A stretch of DNA of 6,318 bases from GCA-003244245 sp035463315. GTDB lineage: Bacteria > Actinomycetota > Actinomycetes > Mycobacteriales > Pseudonocardiaceae. Below, piece by piece: positions 1 to 5,183 of the stretch. Numbering within the stretch: position 1 is the stretch's first letter; each line of letters begins with the position of its first letter. Below the pieces are notes generated by a model. That model was not told the origin of the DNA. It saw nothing but the letters and a program-made list of their open reading frames with translations, and did not search any database. Position numbers and translations under genes: made by a program. The stretch is from positions 1 to 6,318 of the forward strand of contig DATHTJ010000354.1 in assembly GCA_035463315.1 (NCBI GenBank), in the 5' to 3' direction.

Positions 1-1350
1 AGTCAGTGCGTCTACCGCGTCGTAGGCCATCGCGATCGCGTGGTGGGTGTTGTCGTGCACGAACAGGCCCAGCCGGCCGAAGGTGGTGACTCGCGGCAAC
101 GTGCACGCCCAGGAATCCAGGCCGCGCAGGTGCTTGGCGTACCCCGTCTCATAGATCGGGTACACGGTGCGCAGCCGCCGTGCCATCACGTCGACGCAAC
201 GCACCGGGGGCAGGCTGGCGCGGTCCAGGGTCCCGGCGACCATCGCGGCGAGTGATCCCTCGTCGGCACTCCACCACCGGTCACCGAACTGGCAGGGGAT
301 CTCGCAGCACAGCACGGTGCGATCGTCCGGGTCAGCGGCCGAATCCCGGTAGTTGGCCGGTTCGGAGATCCGGCTCACCGGGGAGTCCAGACCGGGCAGG
401 TAGTGCGCATCGAATCCGGTCCATGGGCGGCCCTCGTGCACCAGGTAGACCAGCACCATCGAGCGGAACCGCAGCGCGGCGGCGGCCTCCACCGCCCAGG
501 TGGGGGCGGCGGGCGTCACGATCCGGGCCAGCAGCGGGAGCGGGATCGTGGTGAACAGATGCCCGGCGCGCAGTTGCTGCCCGTCGCGGGTGTGCACCGT
601 GACACCGTCCTCGCCCGCGTGCACTCGGTCGGCCTCGGTGCCCAGCCGTAGCTGCGCTCCGGCGTCGACGGCCGCAGCCGCCAGCGCCTCCACGATCTGG
701 CCGAACCCACGGCGGGGGTAGTAAAAGACGCGACCCTGCCCGCTGCCGCGGCGCAGCATCCGCCGCGCGATCTTCCAGGGGGTGTCCGCGCTGACCCGCC
801 GGCGGGCCTGTTCGGCGTCGATCTGCGAGCCGGGCAGGCCCCACAGCTTCACCGCGTACGGGGCGTACAGGGCGTCGTAGAGGGTGGGACCCAGACTGGA
901 GCGCAACGCTGCGGAGTAACTGGTGGGCTGCTGGCGCCCGCGCAGCGGCCTGGTGAGCGCTTCGGCGGCGATCCGGGCCAGCATCCCCGCGGGCAGCGCC
1001 CGCAGCAGCTCGGCGGGCCGCAGCGGGAACCCGACCCACCGGCCCCCGTCGCCCTGGTAGCCGCCCCCCTGGCTGGCGATCCGCAGCCTGCCGTTGCGCG
1101 GCCGGCACTGCAGGTCCCCGCCCAGCAGCCCGCGCAGATCGGCCAGCACGGCAGGGGAGGTGGCCGGGTGCAGGCGGTGGCTGCCGTGGTCCACCCGGAC
1201 GCCGGCGACGTCGAAGCTTGCCGCCATCCCGCCGACCGCCGGGGCTCGTTCCACCACGATCGTGGACAGCCCCGCCAGCCCGGCCCGCCATGCCGCCGCG
1301 AGCCCCGCAGGACCCGCTCCCAGAACGATCAGGTCCGCGCTGGCCAGCAC
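1..1350 (-). CDS. FAD-dependent oxidoreductase (protoporphyrinogen oxidase / phytoene dehydrogenase-like), 3' end outside window
   Basis: Reading the minus strand from GTG at 1350 gives 450 uninterrupted codons to the window edge, with no stop. The N-terminus has a Rossmann dinucleotide-binding motif, GAGPAG at residues 11-16, followed by an acidic residue ending the second strand (VVER, E34), as in FAD-binding amine-oxidase-fold proteins. Further on are LWGLPGSQID (169-178), FYYPRRGFGQIVEAL (209-223) and RISEPANY (327-334), patterns I associate with the COG1232-like family. Residues 425-448 (GRLGLFVHDN followed by HHAIAMAYDAVDAL) look like the C-terminal FAD-contacting segment, so probably only a short tail is missing. 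The start is fixed by an in-frame TAG at 1360-1362 and AGGG seven bases before GTG. It lies 75 bp downstream of the cfp6-like gene on the same strand and might be co-transcribed. The substrate cannot be inferred; carotenoid, porphyrin or sugar-nucleotide roles are all possible. Confidence 0.85.
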   Translation of the reverse strand, partial: MLASADLIVLGAGPAGLAAAWRAGLAGLSTIVVERAPAVGGMAASFDVAGVRVDHGSHRLHPATSPAVLADLRGLLGGDLQCRPRNGRLRIASQGGGYQGDGGRWVGFPLRPAELLRALPAGMLARIAAEALTRPLRGRQQPTSYSAALRSSLGPTLYDALYAPYAVKLWGLPGSQIDAEQARRRVSADTPWKIARRMLRRGSGQGRVFYYPRRGFGQIVEALAAAAVDAGAQLRLGTEADRVHAGEDGVTVHTRDGQQLRAGHLFTTIPLPLLARIVTPAAPTWAVEAAAALRFRSMVLVYLVHEGRPWTGFDAHYLPGLDSPVSRISEPANYRDSAADPDDRTVLCCEIPCQFGDRWWSADEGSLAAMVAGTLDRASLPPVRCVDVMARRLRTVYPIYETGYAKHLRGLDSWACTLPRVTTFGRLGLFVHDNTHHAIAMAYDAVDALT

Positions 1351-1362
1351 GCCGGAACCCTA

Positions 1363-1406
1363 TTGGTCAGGTCTCGCGGAGAAATCGGCAGAGGGCCCAA
1401 CCTGAC
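1363..1406. repeat. Inverted repeat in the 5' untranslated region of the FAD oxidoreductase gene
   Basis: GTCAGGT at 1366-1372 is the exact reverse complement of ACCTGAC at 1400-1406, with 27 bases between. The match extends to nine pairs if one G is bulged (TTG at 1363-1365 against CAA). On the minus strand it lies between the possible -10 and the GTG start. It could be an mRNA stem or a pair of protein-binding half sites. There is no T tract, so it is not a standard terminator for the gene before it. Confidence 0.4.
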
Positions 1407-1408
1407 AA

Positions 1409-1414
1409 ATTATC
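1409..1414 (-). promoter_or_regulatory. Possible -10 element for the FAD oxidoreductase gene
   Basis: On the minus strand this reads GATAAT, five of six matches to the sigma-70 -10 consensus, in an AT-rich patch unusual for this window. It lies about 60 bases before the GTG at 1350. No convincing -35 is visible upstream; the best candidate, GTGAAG about 16 bases away, matches only three positions. It may let the oxidoreductase gene be transcribed separately from the gene before it. Confidence 0.3.
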
Positions 1415-1425
1415 CTGTCGTTCAC

Positions 1426-1848
1426 CTAATCTTCACTCACTTCGGGTGCACGCTGCTCGCCGGTGGCGGTGAGCGGGTCTGGCAGCCGCCCGCGACTCAC
1501 CGCCGCGACCAACGGCAGATCGCGGGCCCGCACCGCGGGCAACCTGACCTCCTCGCCGCCGTGCAGGACGGCCCAGACCTGGGACCGGTTATCGATCCGC
1601 AGGCCCTGGAGGTCCGACCAGATGACCCGCCGCGAGCCCACCACTCGATGCACCACCACGGTGTCCGGGCCGATCACCGTGCGGGTCCGCACCAGCCAGA
1701 TCGCCACCCCCAACGGCACCAGGTACAGCACCTGCAGTCCGGGCACGCCGAAGGCCACCGGGGTCATGCATACGATCAACCCGAACACCCCGATCAGGGC
1801 GGTGAGCGGCCGCCGGAAGGTCGCCGTGGCGGAGTCGGTCACAGTCAC
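1426..1848 (-). CDS. Cfp6-like small membrane protein with PH domain
   Basis: A protein of about 140 residues from GTG at 1848 to TAG at 1426-1428. Two hydrophobic segments (about residues 14-34 and 38-53) form a membrane hairpin. They are followed by a soluble domain (about 53-122) with TVVVHRVVGSRRVIWSDLQGLR and LPAVRARDLPLVAAVSRGRLPDP, which I recognise as the bacterial PH-like domain of the mycobacterial Cfp6/Rv3004 family (function unknown). In M. tuberculosis that gene also lies next to, and divergent from, ilvB1, so the placement supports the call. The start is uncertain: no clear ribosome binding site precedes GTG 1848, and a second GTG at 1842 is equally possible. The frame stays open upstream to an ATG at 2028, but that start would run through the antitoxin gene and its promoter region, so I rejected it. 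The C-terminal tail (about 124-140) is acidic and probably disordered. Confidence 0.8.
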   Translation of the reverse strand: MTVTDSATATFRRPLTALIGVFGLIVCMTPVAFGVPGLQVLYLVPLGVAIWLVRTRTVIGPDTVVVHRVVGSRRVIWSDLQGLRIDNRSQVWAVLHGGEEVRLPAVRARDLPLVAAVSRGRLPDPLTATGEQRAPEVSED

Positions 1849-1856
1849 ATAGTGAC
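1844..1856. repeat. 13-bp palindrome over the cfp6-like start
   Basis: GTCAC at 1844-1848 and GTGAC at 1852-1856 form a perfect 5-bp inverted repeat around ATA. It covers the GTG start codon of the minus-strand cfp6-like gene and lies in the divergent promoter region. It could be a small operator; a chance occurrence of a 5-bp repeat is also quite possible. Confidence 0.25.
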
Positions 1857-1941
1857 AGGGGCCGTCGTGGCACCTGGTCTGACCAAGGCTGGATTGGCGC
1901 GTGCCGATCACGCAGGTTGCTCGTAGGCGTACAGTAGGCGC
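1849..1941. promoter_or_regulatory. Divergent intergenic region between the cfp6-like gene and the toxin-antitoxin module
   Basis: These 93 bp must hold promoters for both directions. Besides the elements listed separately, it contains an 11-bp palindrome at 1875-1885 (TGGTC-T-GACCA). No convincing -35 hexamer could be assigned for either direction. Confidence 0.5.
1923..1940 (+). promoter_or_regulatory. Probable -10 and tandem operator-like repeat of the toxin-antitoxin module
   Basis: TACAGT at 1930-1935 resembles a -10 hexamer and ends six bases before the antitoxin ATG at 1942, so transcription would start at the start codon itself (leaderless mRNA, common in actinobacteria). The -10 is flanked by two identical heptamers, GTAGGCG at 1923-1929 and 1934-1940, one helical turn (11 bp) apart. 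RHH antitoxins usually repress their own promoter by binding tandem or inverted short repeats, so this is a plausible operator. The -35 region (ATCACG near 1907) is poor. Confidence 0.5.
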
Positions 1942-2193
1942 ATGCCACGGGTCCAGATCTATCTGCCAGAGGATCTCCACCAGGCGGTCAAGGAGCTTGA
2001 GCTGCCGATCTCCGAGCTCAGCCGGCACGCCGTGCGGCTAGAACTTCGCCGGCGGGAGCTGGCCGCCGAAGCGGACCGGTACCTCGCCGAGCTCGCGTTG
2101 GAGCTCGGGGGGCCGCCGACGGCTGACGAGCTGGCGGCCGCGGACGCCTGGATCGACTCCGCCACGGTTCCGCCCGCGCGACGCCCGGGATGA
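1942..2193 (+). CDS. VapB-type ribbon-helix-helix antitoxin
   Basis: An 83-residue protein. Residues 2-40 show the RHH pattern: a short strand with alternating side chains (PRVQIYLPEDL), a first helix, a turn (LPISELS, 21-27) and a second helix (HAVRLELRRREL). The rest is a charged, alanine-rich helix (about 41-72) and a short proline/arginine tail, as expected for an antitoxin arm that wraps the toxin. The strand residues would contact operator DNA and the C-terminal part would neutralise the toxin. The stop overlaps the toxin start (ATGA at 2190-2193), so the two are translationally coupled. No Shine-Dalgarno sequence precedes the ATG; a -10-like hexamer six bases upstream suggests a leaderless message. 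The family call rests on fold pattern and partner; the exact antitoxin subfamily is not determined. Confidence 0.8.
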   Translation: MPRVQIYLPEDLHQAVKELELPISELSRHAVRLELRRRELAAEADRYLAELALELGGPPTADELAAADAWIDSATVPPARRPG

Positions 2194-2573
2194 GCCTGGT
2201 CCTCGACTCGATGGCGGTCACGGCTCTCGGTCGTCGGGACCGGCAGACTGCAGCACGTCTTGCTGCGCTCCGGCTGCGTGGACTGTGGCCACCGATCGTG
2301 CCTACTGCCGTGCTCGTCGACTCGCTGACCGGGAATCGGGTGCGCGATGCGCTGGCCCACCGCACGGTGGGGCTGTCCCTGGTTCATCCTCTGGACGAAC
2401 CGATGGCTCGTCGCGCGGCGCAGCTTCGCCGCCGGGCTCGGGCGGGTTCCGCGGTCGATGCCATCGTGGTGGCCACCGCGGAGCTGTTCGAAGCACTGGT
2501 GATCACCGGTAATCTCGATGACCTCGCCCGCTTGTCCCAACCCGCCAACGGGATTGCCCTGCTACCCGCCTGA
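2190..2573 (+). CDS. VapC-type PIN-domain toxin ribonuclease
   Basis: A 127-residue protein, normal size for VapC toxins, which are Mg2+-dependent RNases (often cutting tRNA or rRNA) held inactive by the antitoxin. PIN-domain features are in order: LVLDSMAV with catalytic D6; VPTAVLVDSLTG, where D44 sits at the usual glutamate position; SAVDAIVVATAE with D90; and VITGNLDDLARL (104-115), matching the common T-x-N-x-x-D ending of the active site. The Glu-to-Asp change at 44 is conservative but may affect metal binding. The gene overlaps the antitoxin gene by four bases and ends 87 bp before the -35 of the ilv operon promoter. No terminator follows, so read-through towards ilvB is possible. I am confident of the PIN family and less so that the toxin is active. 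Confidence 0.85.
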   Translation: MSLVLDSMAVTALGRRDRQTAARLAALRLRGLWPPIVPTAVLVDSLTGNRVRDALAHRTVGLSLVHPLDEPMARRAAQLRRRARAGSAVDAIVVATAELFEALVITGNLDDLARLSQPANGIALLPA

Positions 2574-2626
2574 GCGCCCACCACCTCGGGATCAGATCTG
2601 TGCTGGCCGGAAGGTCGGATACCCTA

Positions 2627-2654
2627 CGGCTCCCAGAATGCGGGAGCGGCTCCC
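2627..2654. repeat. Direct and inverted repeats just upstream of the ilvB promoter
   Basis: CGGCTCCC occurs at 2627-2634 and again at 2647-2654, exactly 20 bp (about two helical turns) apart. Between them GGGAGC at 2642-2647 forms a 13-bp palindrome with the second copy (GGGAGC-G-GCTCCC, 2642-2654), ending six bases before the -35 hexamer. The placement suits an activator or repressor site for the ilv operon. The first copy can also fold with GGGAGC as a hairpin, but no T tract follows, so it is a poor terminator for the toxin gene. Confidence 0.4.
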
Positions 2655-2660
2655 GTTAGG

Positions 2661-2690
2661 TTGACGGTGCCGGGGCGGGCCCGTTACCGT
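2661..2690 (+). promoter_or_regulatory. ilvBNC promoter
   Basis: TTGACG at 2661-2666 matches five of six -35 consensus positions. An 18-bp spacer is followed by TACCGT at 2685-2690 as -10, an acceptable actinobacterial form. Seven bases separate the -10 from the ATG of the leader peptide at 2698, so transcription is predicted to begin at or within a base or two of that ATG. This is the best promoter in the window, and the attenuator directly downstream supports it. Confidence 0.7.
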
Positions 2691-2697
2691 CGGCGAC

Positions 2698-2742
2698 ATG
2701 CTGATCCCTACCGGTCTCGTACTTTGCAGGCGCGTCGTCTGA
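2698..2742 (+). CDS. Branched-chain leader peptide of the ilvBNC attenuator
   Basis: A 14-codon reading frame, MLIPTGLVLCRRVV, ending in TGA at 2740-2742. Seven of the 14 residues are Leu, Ile or Val, with the cluster LVL at residues 7-9 and VV at the end. Such composition just before a terminator is the signature of ribosome-mediated attenuation, known for actinobacterial ilvB operons such as Corynebacterium glutamicum ilvBNC. The codons GTA, CTT and AGG look uncommon for such a GC-rich genome and may sharpen stalling. No Shine-Dalgarno sequence precedes it, and the promoter position implies a leaderless start. The peptide itself probably has no function; translating it senses the charged tRNA supply. 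Confidence 0.8.
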   Translation: MLIPTGLVLCRRVV

Positions 2743-2766
2743 TCAGCCACGAGACGTCGACGCGCC
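2729..2766 (+). promoter_or_regulatory. Attenuator stem 1:2 (anti-antiterminator/pause hairpin)
   Basis: GGCGCGTCG at 2729-2737 pairs perfectly with CGACGCGCC at 2758-2766 (9 bp), and TCT/AGA extends it inside a 3-nt bulge. The 5' arm lies within the last codons of the leader peptide, so a ribosome stalled on the Leu-Val-Leu codons would cover it and free the 3' arm. The 3' arm region CGCGCCC (2761-2767) can alternatively pair with GGGCGGCG (2790-2797, one bulged G), which would compete with the terminator. That alternative is an inference from hand pairing. Confidence 0.6.
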
Positions 2767-2767
2767 C

Positions 2768-2807
2768 ACCCTCGCTTCCAGCCCAACTCGGGCGGCGAGG
2801 GTTTTTT
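2768..2807 (+). terminator. Rho-independent terminator of the ilvBNC attenuator
   Basis: ACCCTCGC at 2768-2775 pairs with GCGAGGGT at 2795-2802 (8 bp), with an inner GCCC/GGGC stem (2781-2784 with 2790-2793), followed by TTTTTT at 2802-2807. It stands between the leader peptide and ilvB on the coding strand, 40 bases before the ilvB start. It would stop transcription when branched-chain aminoacyl-tRNAs are plentiful. Confidence 0.85.
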
Positions 2808-2846
2808 AATGCCCAGGGTGAGCAAACGATGAGCTGAGGCAGGACC

Positions 2847-4661
2847 ATGACAATCGTGACCCCCCGAGAGATGTTGACCCCCGAGCAACCGCCCAAACCG
2901 GCTCCACCAGCAGGTGCACCGGTGCGCGTCACCGGCGCGCAGGCCCTGGTGCACTCCCTCGAGGCGCTGGGGTGTGAGGCGGTGTTCGGTATTCCGGGCG
3001 GGGCCGTACTACCGGCCTACGACCCGCTGCTCGACTCGACCGCGGTACGTCACGTTCTGGTCCGCCACGAGCAAGGCGCGGGGCATGCCGCGGTCGGTTA
3101 TGCCCAGGCCACCGGGCGGATCGGCGTGTGCCTGGCCACCTCCGGCCCGGGGGCGACCAACCTGGTCACCCCGATCGCCGATGCACATATGGACTCGGTG
3201 CCGATCGTCGCGATCACCGGGCAGGTCCCCCGCGCCTCGATCGGGACCGACGCCTTCCAGGAGGCGGACATCTGCGGCATCACCATACCGATCACCAAGC
3301 ACAACTTCCTGGTGACCGATCCGGCGGAGATCCCGAGGGCCATTGCCGAGGCGTTTCACCTCGCAGCCACGGGAAGGCCCGGCCCGGTGCTGGTGGATGT
3401 CCCCAAGGATGTGCTGCAGGCGCAGACCACCTTCTGCTGGCCCCCCGAGATCAACCTGCCGGGGTACCGGCCGACTACCCGGCCGCACGGCAAGCAGATC
3501 CGGGAGGCCGCCCGGCTGATCGCCACCGCGCGGCGCCCGGTGCTCTACGTCGGCGGCGGGGTGATCAGGGCGCGGGCCACCGCGGCGCTCCGGGAGCTGG
3601 CCGAGCTCACCGGCGCGCCGGTAGTCACCACGCTGATGGCCCGCGGCGCGTTCCCCGACTCGCATCCCCAGCATGTGGGCATGCCCGGCATGCACGGCAC
3701 GGTGGCTGCGGTCGCGGCGATGCAGCGCGCTGACCTGCTGGTCGCCCTCGGTGCCCGGTTCGACGATCGGGTCACCGGGCAGCTGTCCTCCTTCGCGCCG
3801 GACGCCGCGGTGGTGCATGCCGACATCGACCCCGCGGAGATCTCCAAGAACCGACGGGCCGACGTGCCCATCGTCGGTGACTGCGCCGAGGTGATCGGGG
3901 AGCTGATCACGGCAGTGCGGGCCGAGTTCGAGACCGGCCGGCCGGATCTCGCCGCATGGTGGGCCCAACTGGAGTGCTGGCGCACGACGTTCCCGCTGGG
4001 CTATGACCGCCCGACGGACGGCATGCTCTCGCCACAGTTCGCCATCAAGCGGATTGGTGAGCTGGTCGGCCCGGATGCGATCTACACCGCAGGGGTGGGC
4101 CAGCACCAGATGTGGGCGGCGCAGTTCATCAGGTATGAGAATCCGGGCAGCTGGATCAACTCCGGCGGCCTGGGCACGATGGGTTTCGCCGTGCCGGCGG
4201 CGATGGGCGCCAAGTTGGGCCGGCCCGACGTCGCGGTCTGGGCCATCGACGGCGACGGTTCCTTCCAGATGACCAACCAGGAACTCGCGACCTGCGCCAT
4301 CGAGAACATCCCGATCAAGGTCGCCGTGATCAACAACGGCAGCCTCGGCATGGTCCGGCAGTGGCAGAACCTGTTCTACTCCGAGCGCTACTCGCAGACC
4401 GACCTCGGGACCCACTCCCGCATCCCGGATTTCGTGAAGCTCGCCGAGGCGCTGGGTTGCGTGGGCCTGCGCTGTGAGGCCGAGCCGGACGTCGACAAGG
4501 TCATCGAGCAGGCGATGGAGATCGATGATCGCCCGACCGTGATCGACTTCGTGGTGGGCAAGGACGCCCAGGTCTGGCCGATGGTCGCCGCGGGCCACAG
4601 CAACGACCAGATCATGGCGGCGCACAACATCCGCCCGCTGTTCGACGAGGATGGTTCCTGA
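2847..4661 (+). CDS. ilvB: Acetohydroxyacid synthase (acetolactate synthase) large catalytic subunit
   Basis: It condenses two pyruvates to 2-acetolactate, or pyruvate with 2-oxobutyrate, using ThDP, Mg2+ and FAD: the first common step of Val, Leu and Ile synthesis in the cytoplasm. The 604-residue protein has the full three-domain layout. The N-terminal ThDP domain carries VFGIPGGAVLPAYDPL (46-61) and catalytic E75 in RHEQGAGHAA. GTDAFQE (133-139) lies near the substrate channel, and the middle domain holds FAD-contacting RFDDRVTG (304-311). The C-terminal domain has the ThDP motif GDG (469-471), 24 residues, then NN (496-497), and the VRQW tryptophan W506 of the herbicide-binding site. About 27 variable, proline-rich residues precede the conserved core, as in mycobacterial homologues. 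GAGG at 2836-2839, seven bases before ATG, supports the start. Its stop overlaps the ilvN start, favouring balanced subunit synthesis. Control is by the attenuator upstream. Confidence 0.97.
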   Translation: MTIVTPREMLTPEQPPKPAPPAGAPVRVTGAQALVHSLEALGCEAVFGIPGGAVLPAYDPLLDSTAVRHVLVRHEQGAGHAAVGYAQATGRIGVCLATSGPGATNLVTPIADAHMDSVPIVAITGQVPRASIGTDAFQEADICGITIPITKHNFLVTDPAEIPRAIAEAFHLAATGRPGPVLVDVPKDVLQAQTTFCWPPEINLPGYRPTTRPHGKQIREAARLIATARRPVLYVGGGVIRARATAALRELAELTGAPVVTTLMARGAFPDSHPQHVGMPGMHGTVAAVAAMQRADLLVALGARFDDRVTGQLSSFAPDAAVVHADIDPAEISKNRRADVPIVGDCAEVIGELITAVRAEFETGRPDLAAWWAQLECWRTTFPLGYDRPTDGMLSPQFAIKRIGELVGPDAIYTAGVGQHQMWAAQFIRYENPGSWINSGGLGTMGFAVPAAMGAKLGRPDVAVWAIDGDGSFQMTNQELATCAIENIPIKVAVINNGSLGMVRQWQNLFYSERYSQTDLGTHSRIPDFVKLAEALGCVGLRCEAEPDVDKVIEQAMEIDDRPTVIDFVVGKDAQVWPMVAAGHSNDQIMAAHNIRPLFDEDGS

Positions 4662-5167
4662 TGTCCAAGCACACCATGTCGGTGCTGGTGGAGAACAAGC
4701 CCGGGGTCCTGGCCCGGGTGGCGGGGCTGTTCAGCCGCCGCGGGTTCAACATCCACTCGTTGGCGGTTGGCCCCACCGAGAACCCCGACATCTCGCGGAT
4801 GACCATCGTGGTCGCCGTCGACGAGCTGCCCTTGGAGCAGGTCACCAAGCAGCTCAACAAGCTGATTAACGTCATCAAGATCGTTGAGCTGGACCCGGCG
4901 GCGGCGGTACAGCGGGAGCTGTTGCTGGTGAAGATCCGGGCAGACACCACGGTGCGCTCCCAGGTGCTTGAGACCGTCGCGCTGTTTCGGGCCAAGGTGG
5001 TCGACGTCTGCCCGGAGGCGCTGACCATCGAGGCCACCGGGACCGCGGACAAGCTCGACGCCCTACTCCGGATGCTCGAACCCTTCGGCATCCGCGAGAT
5101 GGTTCAATCCGGCATGGTCGCGGTAGGCCGCGGCCCCCGCGCCATCACCGCCACCCCACTCCGCTAG
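4661..5167 (+). CDS. ilvN: Acetohydroxyacid synthase small regulatory subunit
   Basis: The regulatory partner of IlvB: it raises catalytic activity and confers feedback inhibition by branched-chain amino acids, mainly valine. At 168 residues it has the normal actinobacterial length. The N-terminal ACT domain (about 4-78) contains ENKPGVLARVAGLFSRRGFN (11-30), with N12, G15 and N30 at positions that in E. coli IlvH affect valine binding, so valine sensitivity is expected. The C-terminal ACT-like domain (about 84-158) includes RELLLVKIRA and EATGTADKLDALLRMLEPFG and would contact the large subunit. The start codon shares one base with the ilvB stop (TGATG at 4659-4663), indicating translational coupling; TGGTTCC just upstream offers no strong ribosome binding site. 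A 107-bp gap with a conspicuous palindromic element separates it from ilvC. Confidence 0.96.
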   Translation: MSKHTMSVLVENKPGVLARVAGLFSRRGFNIHSLAVGPTENPDISRMTIVVAVDELPLEQVTKQLNKLINVIKIVELDPAAAVQRELLLVKIRADTTVRSQVLETVALFRAKVVDVCPEALTIEATGTADKLDALLRMLEPFGIREMVQSGMVAVGRGPRAITATPLR

Positions 5168-5183
5168 ACCCCACGCTGCTCGC

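Noticed and set aside
332..1291. A 319-codon minus-strand open frame inside the FAD oxidoreductase region
   Set aside because: Its product is a low-complexity Arg/Gly/Ala/Pro string. The overlapping minus-strand frame from GTG 1350 encodes a recognisable FAD-binding protein instead.
1409..1435. Possible iron box (TTAGGT... on the minus strand) before the FAD oxidoreductase gene
   Set aside because: Only the first half resembles the IdeR/DtxR consensus; the second half lacks the required inverted arm.
1168..1926. A 252-codon plus-strand open frame across the FAD oxidoreductase start and the cfp6-like gene
   Set aside because: His/Pro/Arg/Gln-rich with no domain. It is antisense to two supported genes and crosses their intergenic gap.
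1849..2028. Extension of the cfp6-like gene to the ATG at 2028
   Set aside because: It would overlap the antitoxin gene and its promoter. The extra 60 residues are not like a Cfp6 N-terminus, and the hydrophobic hairpin begins shortly after the GTG at 1848.
2620..2625. TACCCT as a second -10 for the ilv operon
   Set aside because: No acceptable -35 lies 16-18 bp upstream, and the promoter at 2661-2690 is much better and fits the leader peptide.
2592..2954. A 120-codon minus-strand open frame across the ilv leader
   Set aside because: It is antisense to the promoter, leader peptide, terminator and ilvB start. It has no recognisable domain and no ribosome binding site that I could support.
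3009..4625. A 538-codon minus-strand open frame opposite ilvB
   Set aside because: Composition is typical of an antisense shadow in high-GC DNA (rich in Arg, Gly, His, Asp, with no domain pattern), and ilvB on the other strand is unambiguous.
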